From positions 62,001 through 126,000 of the forward strand of contig NZ_VSKL01000005.1 of assembly GCF_008086165.1 (NCBI RefSeq): DNA of 64,000 nucleotides, read 5' to 3'. The notes below the pieces were generated by a model that saw only the letters and a list, made by a program, of their open reading frames with translations, was not told the DNA's origin and searched no databases. Shown in pieces: positions 56,959-64,000 of the stretch. The position numbers were made by a program, and so were the translations under genes. The number at the start of each line of letters is the position of its first letter. Within the stretch, counting starts at the first letter, position 1. Source of the stretch: Algorimicrobium algoritergicola (GTDB taxonomy: Bacteria > Bacteroidota > Bacteroidia > Flavobacteriales > Flavobacteriaceae).

Positions 56959-58151
56959 GCTTCAACATCATTTACATCTGGGAATAATTGCTGAAGTAAG
57001 CCTTTTTTGTGTTTTTTTAAAGCTTTTATGTTTTCAGCTTGTGCGGTAATTAATTCATCTAATGAAAATAGACATTGAGCAATCTTTAGCTGCTCTTCAA
57101 TTTCTGGAATATAAATATTAAAGCTTGTTAAAACTTCTTTTGTAATTGTCTTTATTATACCTCCTGGTGCTTTCTGTTTTTCTATTTCAAATAATATTTG
57201 AATAACATAAGCAAAAAACAATTTGTCAATTTGCGTATAGAACTCTTCAAATAAAAGTAAAGTTCTATCAATATAAGCATCATATTGTGTTATTGCAACT
57301 CTACCAATGGAACCTTGGATCGTTATTATTACAGTGCCTTTTTTTATATAAACACTTTGTTTAGCTGCTATATCACTAATTTTTCTTTTAGTTTTTGGCT
57401 TTAATTTAAGGTTCGTATCAACATCATAAACTTGAACAAAAGGTATTCCATTTTCATCATCATACCATTCAGACCTTCCATAAGGTTGAGGGAAGCTACC
57501 TCTTCTGAATTTAGCTACATTACCTAAAGTAGTTTCTTTCCAATCTCCATCATTTTTAAATTTAGGAAAACGATATTGTGGTGTGGTTTCTCCATTGATT
57601 GGAAATAGTTGTTGTAATAAGCCTTTTTTGTGGGCTTTTAAATGGGCTAGTTTTGCGGTTTCTGCAGTTATTAGATTATCTATAGATGATATGAAATTAA
57701 CAATTTTTTCTTGTTCCTCTAATTTAGGAATATATACTTCTATTTTGTCTATTATAATTCGCGACAAACTTGGTACGCCGCCAGCTTCATTGTAGGTAAG
57801 CCAATTAATATTTTGAAACAGTAGATAAACAAATTCCGGGGAACAATCTTTAAATGAATGAGTATAAAAAAGAGTGTCTACAGTCCAAAATTTTCCAGAA
57901 AGAAGCATAGGTTTATTTATTGTACCTTTTCTACCAATACAAGCACTTTTGCCATCATATAAAAAATCATTTACGGAAAGCATATAACCGCCAGTTCCAT
58001 ATACCGGGATATCACCATTACCTAAATGTTTGTAATCGCGCCCGCATCCAATTTTAAAAAGTTTTGCAAATTGTTTTTTTTTCCATTCTTCTAAATTTTT
58101 AAATTCATGAAAACGCAATTCAGGTACTGTCTTTGTTTTCTTGTTATTCAT
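56955..58151 (-). CDS. hsdS: Type I restriction-modification specificity subunit
   Basis: 398 residues with two target recognition domains: TRD1 about 10-140 and TRD2 about 205-330, each followed by a helical spacer (EEQEKIVNFISSIDNLITAETAKL and EEQLKIAQCLFSLDELITAQAENI), the internally repeated conserved regions. Both end in KKGLLQQLFP, a clear duplication. Determines the DNA sequence recognised; the sequence cannot be predicted by reading. Overlaps hsdR by 8 bp and prrC by 4 bp. Confidence 0.95.
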   Translation of the reverse strand: MNNKKTKTVPELRFHEFKNLEEWKKKQFAKLFKIGCGRDYKHLGNGDIPVYGTGGYMLSVNDFLYDGKSACIGRKGTINKPMLLSGKFWTVDTLFYTHSFKDCSPEFVYLLFQNINWLTYNEAGGVPSLSRIIIDKIEVYIPKLEEQEKIVNFISSIDNLITAETAKLAHLKAHKKGLLQQLFPINGETTPQYRFPKFKNDGDWKETTLGNVAKFRRGSFPQPYGRSEWYDDENGIPFVQVYDVDTNLKLKPKTKRKISDIAAKQSVYIKKGTVIITIQGSIGRVAITQYDAYIDRTLLLFEEFYTQIDKLFFAYVIQILFEIEKQKAPGGIIKTITKEVLTSFNIYIPEIEEQLKIAQCLFSLDELITAQAENIKALKKHKKGLLQQLFPDVNDVEA

Positions 58152-61104
58152 AAGCGTTTAATCCTGATATTTCCCGCCCTTGGGCTAGTTTATTTAATAA
58201 AGGCACTAGATCTTCCATTAAAGCCAATTCTTTTATTCTACGGTCTTTCCAGCCTAATTCTAGAGGTGCTAATAAATCTGTAAGCTTTTCGCCGTCAAAA
58301 ATCATACGGTTCATAATACTATCGATAAAAGCTTTTAAGTTATCTAATTCAATCGTGTGTTTTTGCGCTATTTCACGTAATTCATTTGCTGCTTTTTCTG
58401 CTTTAAATATTTCATAGCCTTCACGTATATCTTTTTCGTTTAAACCACTACCCATTTCTAACGTGTTTATATAGGCAATAATATCATCGCGTTCCTCTAA
58501 TAAATTGGCACTAGAGCTTAATAAGTTTATTAGCTCTTGACGTGTCATTTTATGTTTAGACGGTTTGTCTTGGGTGTATTTAGCAATTAAACCAATAATA
58601 TAGTCGTAATCTATTATTGCGGAAGAAAATAGTACAAACTCAAAGTCTAATTGCTGTACGTTTTCTGGGGCTTTATCTCCTTTTTTGTTTTGCTGTGCTT
58701 GTAAACGTTTTGCTGTATCTAAATAGACCGATTTGAATGAACGTAAATCATCATCGGGTAATAGCGCTTCAATAGTTTCGGTTTGCGTTTCTTGTAGGTC
58801 TGTATATTGATCTAGTTGGGTTTTATACCGTTGTACTTCTTTGAATGCATTGATAAAACCTGCGCGTGCCTCATCTCCTTTTAGGTTACTAACCTCGGAA
58901 GGCTTACAATTTAAACCTTTGGCCTCCATGAACTGATTTAAATTTGCTACTGCCTCTTTGTATTTTTCGATTACTTTAGGAGCTGCATCTACTAGCCAAA
59001 TTTCTTTTGCCTTTTCTATTTTAGCGCCAGAGAAGCGTATCATTGCTTTATCTACTTCCTCTTCCTGGTCTCTAAAAACTAAAATGTTTCCGTAAGGCTT
59101 GGTATCGTTTATTACACGATTAGTACGTGAATATGCTTGAATTAACCCATGGTATTTTAAATTTTTATCTACGTATAATGTGTTGAGGTATTTAGAGTCG
59201 AAGCCTGTTAAAAGCATATCTACTACTATTAAAACGTCTATTTTGTTTTTATGGGGATAATCTGCGTTTGTATATTTTTGGTCCTTTACGCGTTGTTGTA
59301 CGTCTTGATAGTATAAATCGAATTCGACAATACGGTGGTTTGTTTCGTATTGCTTATTGTAGTCTGAAATGATTGCTGTTAAGGCTTCTTTCTTTTTATT
59401 TGGCTCTACCTCATTGTCTGCTTTTTCTTGTGCTAAATCGTCTTGTAGTTGCTGGATGTCTTTATTTCCTTCTGCAGGAGGCGAAAACACGCATGCAATA
59501 TGTAAGGGTTGATAATCTTCATCTTCGTTTAATTTCTCTGCTTGTAACTTTTTAAACAATTCGTAATACTGAATTGCATCATTTATAGACGATGTTGCTA
59601 AAACACCATTGAAACGTTTAGAGTGTGTTGCTTTTAGGTGTTTGCTTAATATTGCGTTGGTAACAGCTAATTTATGTAAATCGTCTCCGACGGTTGCCTT
59701 TCCATCGGGCTTAAAATAGTCGATATGGAAACGCAATACATTTTTATCATCTATGGCATTGGTAATCGTGTATGCATGCAATTCTTTTTGAAAAACGTCC
59801 TCTGTGGTTTTGTAGGTTGCTTGTTTTCCTTCGATTGTTTTATAGGTTGCATTTTCTTCAAAAATTGGTGTTCCAGTAAAACCAAAGAGTTGTGCTTTAG
59901 GAAAAAACTCTACAATGGCCTTATGATTTTCACCAAATTGGGAACGGTGACATTCATCAAAAATAAAGACAACGCGTTTGTTACTTAATGGCTCCAATTG
60001 TTCTTTATAATTTCTGTCATTTTTAGAATCTAAAGCTAGTCCTAATTTTTGAATGGTTGTGACGATTACCTTATCGGCATAATCAGCAGATAACATGCGA
60101 TTAACCAATGTTTTCGTATTGGTGTTTTCCTCTACACTTCCTTCTTGAAATTTATTGAATTCCTCCCTTGTTTGTCTGTCTAAATCTTTTCTATCTACAA
60201 CGAATAGGCATTTTTCAATATCGTCATTATCTTTTAAAAGTGTTGAAGCTTTAAAAGAGGTTAGTGTTTTTCCACTTCCGGTTGTGTGCCATATATATCC
60301 ATTTCCGCGATCTTGCTCTATACAATCGACAATGGCTTTAACGGCATACACTTGATATGGCCGCATGACTAATATTTTTTGTTCGGTTTCTACTAAAACC
60401 ATATAGCGACTAATCATTTCACCTAGCGTGCATTTAGCTAAAAACTTATCGGTGAAATCGTCTAGGTGGTCTATTTTAGAGTTGTCCTCTTTGGCTAACG
60501 TGTAGACAGGTAAAAACTGCTCGTCTGCATTAAAAGCAAAGTGCTTATTGTTGTTATTAGAGAAGTAAAAAGTTCTTGTTTTATTACTGACTATAAATAA
60601 CTGCATAAAACACATTAACGAATTGGTATAGCCGTTACCTGGGTCTTTTTTATAGTCTACAATTTGTTGCATGGCACGATTAGGGCTAATCTGCAAGGTT
60701 TTTAATTCTATTTGTACTACGGGTACGCCGTTAATAAGCAAGATAACATCATATCGGTGGTTGCTACTTTCCGTATTCATCCGAAGTTGATTGATAACTT
60801 CAAAGTCATTTTTGCACCAATCTTTTATATTTACTAACGTATAGTGTAGGGGTGTGCCATCTTCTCTAGTAAAAGTATTTGTTTTTCTTAAATAATTAGA
60901 GGCTTTAAAAACATCTGGATTTATTATTTCCGTTAGTAGTTTTTCAAATTCGGCATCGGTTAATTTCACTCTATTGAGTGCTTCAAACTTTTGTCTGAAA
61001 TTTAATTCTAGCGCTTCTCTAGATCTTATATCTGTACGATAAGTATATTTTAGGTCTGATAATCTTTCGATTAATTCGTCTTCTATTTGTTGTTCTTTGG
61101 TCAT
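58144..61104 (-). CDS. hsdR: Type I restriction endonuclease subunit R
   Basis: 986-residue motor and nuclease subunit. N-terminal PD-(D/E)xK nuclease: Asp119 and QIELK with Glu133 and Lys135. SF2 motor: Walker A HTTGSGKT (273-280, Lys279), DECH (383-386), FTGTPI, QAYSRTNR motif VI; C-terminal helical domain binds HsdM/HsdS. First gene of the hsdR-hsdS-prrC-hsdM operon; the upstream 226 bases to the next gene hold no gene and should contain the promoter. Confidence 0.95.
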   Translation of the reverse strand: MTKEQQIEDELIERLSDLKYTYRTDIRSREALELNFRQKFEALNRVKLTDAEFEKLLTEIINPDVFKASNYLRKTNTFTREDGTPLHYTLVNIKDWCKNDFEVINQLRMNTESSNHRYDVILLINGVPVVQIELKTLQISPNRAMQQIVDYKKDPGNGYTNSLMCFMQLFIVSNKTRTFYFSNNNNKHFAFNADEQFLPVYTLAKEDNSKIDHLDDFTDKFLAKCTLGEMISRYMVLVETEQKILVMRPYQVYAVKAIVDCIEQDRGNGYIWHTTGSGKTLTSFKASTLLKDNDDIEKCLFVVDRKDLDRQTREEFNKFQEGSVEENTNTKTLVNRMLSADYADKVIVTTIQKLGLALDSKNDRNYKEQLEPLSNKRVVFIFDECHRSQFGENHKAIVEFFPKAQLFGFTGTPIFEENATYKTIEGKQATYKTTEDVFQKELHAYTITNAIDDKNVLRFHIDYFKPDGKATVGDDLHKLAVTNAILSKHLKATHSKRFNGVLATSSINDAIQYYELFKKLQAEKLNEDEDYQPLHIACVFSPPAEGNKDIQQLQDDLAQEKADNEVEPNKKKEALTAIISDYNKQYETNHRIVEFDLYYQDVQQRVKDQKYTNADYPHKNKIDVLIVVDMLLTGFDSKYLNTLYVDKNLKYHGLIQAYSRTNRVINDTKPYGNILVFRDQEEEVDKAMIRFSGAKIEKAKEIWLVDAAPKVIEKYKEAVANLNQFMEAKGLNCKPSEVSNLKGDEARAGFINAFKEVQRYKTQLDQYTDLQETQTETIEALLPDDDLRSFKSVYLDTAKRLQAQQNKKGDKAPENVQQLDFEFVLFSSAIIDYDYIIGLIAKYTQDKPSKHKMTRQELINLLSSSANLLEERDDIIAYINTLEMGSGLNEKDIREGYEIFKAEKAANELREIAQKHTIELDNLKAFIDSIMNRMIFDGEKLTDLLAPLELGWKDRRIKELALMEDLVPLLNKLAQGREISGLNAYE

Positions 61105-61330
61105 TAATTTTTCTTTATCAATGCTTATGCTTTGGTTGGTGTGAATTTAATAATTGACTTGTGGCTATGATATATTTACTAGTTAAGTTGAATTTTAATT
61201 CCAATTTACTAAAGTAAAGAACATTTTGGATATAGGGGGTGAAAATGGGTTAAAATGGGGGTAAATGTGAGTGCTTGGAGGGTAGATGCGTTATTTGTTG
61301 TGGTTTTTATGTTGGTAAAAAAGTGTTTGG

Positions 61331-61828
61331 TTAGGTTGGTATTAGTACTGACGTAACCCTTTTTAATAGTTCTAGGTATTCGTTGAAGTCACTTTCTTGA
61401 ATCAAAGATGGTCTATATTGTTCTGGAGGGAAATGAGAAAGCGCATTTCTTATCTTTCCCCATTCAAGCAATTCATTATAATCCTCTGGCTTTATTTTTC
61501 TCGAAACTTTCCTAGTGTAATCAAGTTTTGATTTTAATCCATGCATGTTTTTATTAGGAAAAAACTCCTGCTTTAGAATGCCCTCAAATATTCCTTGTAA
61601 ACGCCAAATTCCAAAATGCCAAATAAATAAATTGTCGACATAAGCATAGTAATTTAAGTCCGCAATTGCTTCAGAGTCAATTTTTTGAATTTCCAGTTCT
61701 TTAGCTTTAATTTCAATTTGTTTATTCCTGTCCTTAATTATTTCATTGATTAGCCTCTTTGTATAGTCATAGTCTGTAATAGATAAGCCGTATATATGCC
61801 AATTAGTGTTCTTCAGTTCTTCTCTCAC
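61331..61828 (-). CDS. HEPN-like small protein
   Basis: 165 residues, mostly helical, starting at GTG 61828 (no ATG upstream before a stop). The segment KIRNALSHFP contains R127-x4-H132, the HEPN RNase signature, preceded by a long helix (about 20-60) and an YAYVDNLFIWHFGIWRLQGIFEG helix. No family name is claimed. It lies next to the type I restriction operon and immediately before a group II intron remnant; the N-terminus might be shortened by that insertion. Toxin or abortive-infection role is inferred. Confidence 0.55.
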   Translation of the reverse strand: MREELKNTNWHIYGLSITDYDYTKRLINEIIKDRNKQIEIKAKELEIQKIDSEAIADLNYYAYVDNLFIWHFGIWRLQGIFEGILKQEFFPNKNMHGLKSKLDYTRKVSRKIKPEDYNELLEWGKIRNALSHFPPEQYRPSLIQESDFNEYLELLKRVTSVLIPT

Positions 61829-62039
61829 TACATGTCTTATTTTTTAAAAGTTGTGTTAAAATATTTTATATACATAGTTCGAAGCCATCGTTATCCTAGT
61901 TTTTTTACACTTTCGACATCAAAATCTTCTTCTGATAATTGGGGAAGGACTGAACGCAATCCTTTCGGAAATTAGATAAGGAACGGAAATATCTGTAGCC
62001 TTTTCTTAAAGTACGAAATAGTTCCAATTGTTGTAAAGA

Positions 62040-62141
62040 GCGATTGGAAAGATGGGTTGCGAACCGCCGTATACGAGACCCGTACGTACGGTGGTGTGAG
62101 AGGCGCACCGTGGGCTTATTACTCACGGCCGTCTACTCGAT
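62040..62141 (+). mobile_element. 3' end of a group II intron (remnant)
   Basis: Domain V is recognisable: ACCGCCGTA (from 62063) pairs with TACGGTGGT (to 62095) around ACGAGACCCGT, followed by domain VI-like CCGTG / CTCACGG stem (about 62107-62128) and the intron end CTACTCGAT at 62133-62141. No intron reverse transcriptase precedes it within the 330 bases after 61829, so only the tail remains. The bases from 61829 to 62040 are of uncertain origin. Confidence 0.75.
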
Positions 62142-62153
62142 TGTAAACAGTGC
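62142..62153. other. Cassette boundary motif next to the intron end
   Basis: TGTAAACAGTGC directly after the intron 3' end is the reverse complement (11 of 12) of GCATTGTTTACA at 63592-63603, the other end of the PIN-like gene unit. The intron therefore sits in or against the terminal motif of that cassette-like unit. Confidence 0.55.
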
Positions 62154-62159
62154 TTTCTT

Positions 62160-63575
62160 TCAGTTAATGGCAATCAATATACTCAATTTTCCAGAACCTT
62201 TATTGGTCTCTATTTTAAATGTATAACTCTTAAAATCCCATTCTCGTCCATTCCAATTATTGGATTGTATTAAATCTTTTTCTTTTTCCCATTCAAACTT
62301 TTCCTTGAAATATTTATCAGCTCCGAATATTTCTACAGCATTATTAGTTACTAACTCATATTCTCTTATAAAAGTGAAACTGGAATAGTTCTTCGTTTTT
62401 CTGTAAAAGTATAAATAGCTTTTACCATCTTCTTGAATGTTATCAATTCTATTGAAAAAGCCTAAATAATTATGAAAGGGTTTAATTGTATTGGTATTTC
62501 GATTTATATCGATTGATTTATAAGAATCCACAATAAGACCATTTTTTAAATCATTTAATAATAGTTCAGAAAAAGAATTTTGGTCTTTTTCAACTTTTTC
62601 CACAATGAAGTCAAATGAACTTATAAAATCATCAACGTGCATAACTTTTGTGTCAATTTCTAAAAGTTTGTAAAGTGCTCTTGTTTTTTTAAGAAAACCA
62701 GCATCATCAGATACTACACAATCGCAGTAAGCTCCATAATAACTATGAATTCCATCATTAAGCATATTATTAAATCTTACGCTTTTTGATGGTTCTTTGC
62801 TGATGCCCAATAAGTCAAGTGTAAAATATGCGTTAGTGAAAAAATCATATTTTGATATTTCCTTGTCGCCATTTGGATTAAGGTTACTATTCACATATTC
62901 AATAAATGTTTTTTGAAGATATGAATCTTTTAAGTCTTCGTTAAAATTGATTTCGTCATAATCGATTGTGAATTTTCCGTTGTTGAAATGCTTGTCCGTT
63001 ACGTTTCTTAAACCTTTATATACAGTTTTATCTTCCTGCATATTTTTAAGCATACCCATAAAATGTTCACTCCATTGCATTAAAGACATAGGTTCTTGTC
63101 CAAATGGTATTAATTTGGTTAAAGGGTCAGTGATTTCAGAATCAACATCTTTTAATTCGGGAAAATTGAAATCCAATTTAGTATCAGTAAATATTTTCTT
63201 TGCAGATTCAATTTTCTCTTTATCTTCAACACTTAAATCGCTTGTGTCGAAATTTAGAATGCTTGAAAAGTCAATTTCGTCAGAATCTTCTTCGACATCG
63301 GCAAATGCTTCAAGTGGTCTTGCTAAATAACAAGATGTCTTCTTCTCGATTGCGTGATATGATAAGTAGTTATCATTAACAATAGTATCAATAAATTCTA
63401 ATTCGGAATATTTAATATTTGTTTTGTCATTTTTTAAATCAAGAAGATGTGCGTGTGAATAACAAAACAAGCTGGCTTTTTGAGTTCTAATTTTATCTAA
63501 TAATTTGACATATTGACTCTTTTCTCTTTTAAAAAGATGACTGAAAATTTGTTTGTCAAAATATATTCTTACCAT
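62160..63575 (-). CDS. PIN-like domain protein, 471 residues
   Basis: Function unknown. The N-terminus VRIYFDKQIFSHL (Asp7), CYSHAHLLDLKND (His43, Asp46) and the C-terminal block DGIHSYYGAYCDCVVSDDAGFLKKT (Asp274, Asp285, Asp290, Asp291) follow the spacing of PIN-like ribonuclease families, with a long insertion (about 60-260). The last ~140 residues form another, possibly beta-rich domain. It is enclosed by element A at its start and a matching boundary motif plus group II intron at its end, as expected for a gene cassette. The PIN assignment is by motif pattern only. Confidence 0.55.
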   Translation of the reverse strand: MVRIYFDKQIFSHLFKREKSQYVKLLDKIRTQKASLFCYSHAHLLDLKNDKTNIKYSELEFIDTIVNDNYLSYHAIEKKTSCYLARPLEAFADVEEDSDEIDFSSILNFDTSDLSVEDKEKIESAKKIFTDTKLDFNFPELKDVDSEITDPLTKLIPFGQEPMSLMQWSEHFMGMLKNMQEDKTVYKGLRNVTDKHFNNGKFTIDYDEINFNEDLKDSYLQKTFIEYVNSNLNPNGDKEISKYDFFTNAYFTLDLLGISKEPSKSVRFNNMLNDGIHSYYGAYCDCVVSDDAGFLKKTRALYKLLEIDTKVMHVDDFISSFDFIVEKVEKDQNSFSELLLNDLKNGLIVDSYKSIDINRNTNTIKPFHNYLGFFNRIDNIQEDGKSYLYFYRKTKNYSSFTFIREYELVTNNAVEIFGADKYFKEKFEWEKEKDLIQSNNWNGREWDFKSYTFKIETNKGSGKLSILIAIN

Positions 63576-63591
63576 TCGGGCAGTTTTTTCA

Positions 63592-63731
63592 GCATTGTTT
63601 ACAACGGTTTCGTATAAGAATAGTTGCGGTTTTGTACGCGAGGATTTTCCGAAGGAAAATCAGACGTAACAAAATTGCAACGACCTTTGGTTAAGCACTA
63701 ATGTAGCAATTATTTTTATACGGTGTTGGGC
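63592..63731 (-). repeat. attC-like element A
   Basis: 140 bp between the stop of the 77-aa+ gene (63740) and the PIN-like gene start. Arms: GTTTACAACGGTTTCGTATA (63597-63627) and ATTTTTATACGGTGTTGGGC (63706-63731) pair imperfectly; central perfect hairpin GATTTTCC-GAA-GGAAAATC at 63643-63661. On the minus strand the outer end reads GCCCAAC, a fit to the attC R'' consensus RYYYAAC. A shared TTAAGCAC motif occurs in elements A, B and C. Confidence 0.65.
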
Positions 63732-63739
63732 GTAGTTTT

Positions 63740-64000
63740 TTAATTCATTATTCCCCAAACTATTCCGATTATTGTGGCAATTCCGACTATCAAAGTTATT
63801 ATTACGGTGGCTTTACTCCAACTCGATTCTTTAGTCTCTTTCTGATTTCCAATCGATTGATTCTTTATTTTACTCTTTTTATTTATAATTACGTTCTCCG
63901 CATTGAATATACTCTTTTTTTGTTCCTTAACTTTCATTTTTTCATTTATCCAATCGATTAATATTTGCTCCAAACTTTCATAGTCAAAGTTCTTCTTTTT
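63740..64000 (-). CDS. Small C-terminally membrane-anchored protein (5' truncated)
   Basis: The frame is open to the right edge of the window (codons for KKNFDYESLEQ before the first visible TTG at 63973), so the start lies outside. The visible part has a lysine-rich helical N-terminal section and one C-terminal transmembrane helix (VIITLIVGIATIIGIVWGI) ending shortly after it. Tail-anchored topology is typical of membrane effectors in phage defence, but no domain is recognised. Followed directly by element A. Confidence 0.6.
   Translation of the reverse strand, partial: KKKNFDYESLEQILIDWINEKMKVKEQKKSIFNAENVIINKKSKIKNQSIGNQKETKESSWSKATVIITLIVGIATIIGIVWGIMN

Noticed and set aside
61905-62126. 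73-codon minus-strand frame over the intron tail
   Set aside because: It covers the structured intron domain V in antisense; the RNA structure explains the sequence better.

Overview
The window looks like a chromosomal segment of a marine-type Flavobacteriaceae (Bacteroidota). Evidence: low GC content, -7 elements of the form TAnnTTTG, a SecD-SecF fusion, an N-terminally extended Rho, eukaryote-like ProRS, BT_3928/DUF1599/DUF4293/DUF4412 families, gliding-motility (CHU_C) and type 9 secretion sorting domains. The sequence does not let me name a species.

Region 1 (1-38.9 kb) is core chromosome: gyrB (3' end), mdh, secDF, lgt/DUF192/yidD, cysS, folE, a 2657-residue T9SS surface protein built from two series of repeats, an OmpP1-like porin, proS, tRNA-Glu, rpsT, rho, truA with an ABC exporter, folP-lipoprotein-cdaA, a dipeptide-type permease, tpiA, prmA, clpS and an Ohr/OsmC protein. 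Gene ends are mostly marked by strong hairpin terminators.

Region 2 (38.9-44.4 kb) is accessory. It starts with direct repeats and a tRNA 3'-end-like fragment (possible attachment site), then a tripartite HipBST-type kinase toxin-antitoxin operon preceded by three evenly spaced operators, a conserved but uncharacterised four-gene cluster (251-aa protein, DUF5675, two tiny membrane proteins), and 1.5 kb of non-coding DNA full of dyad symmetries.

Region 3 (44.4-64 kb) is a defence island read almost wholly on the minus strand: SRAP/HMCES-type protein, DnaJ-TPR protein, a Hachiman-like HamA-HamB pair, an Abi/UG-type reverse transcriptase with a translationally coupled HEPN-like partner, a secreted endonuclease I, a type I restriction operon hsdR-hsdS-prrC-hsdM with an embedded PrrC-like anticodon nuclease, a second HEPN-like protein, a group II intron 3' fragment, a PIN-like protein and a small membrane-anchored protein running off the window.

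The most striking observation is that several defence genes in region 3 are separated by homologous elements of about 140-200 bp (near 45.25, 47.2, 50.4 and 63.65 kb). Each of the three complete ones has outer imperfect inverted arms and a perfect central hairpin, and sits right after a stop codon. In two cases the sequence at the start of a gene unit is the reverse complement of the sequence at its end (perfect 10 bp for RT-HEPN, 11 of 12 for the PIN gene). This is the hallmark of integron gene cassettes with attC sites. I therefore propose an integrase-less, attC-like cassette array of defence genes in a flavobacterium; this is inference from sequence pattern.
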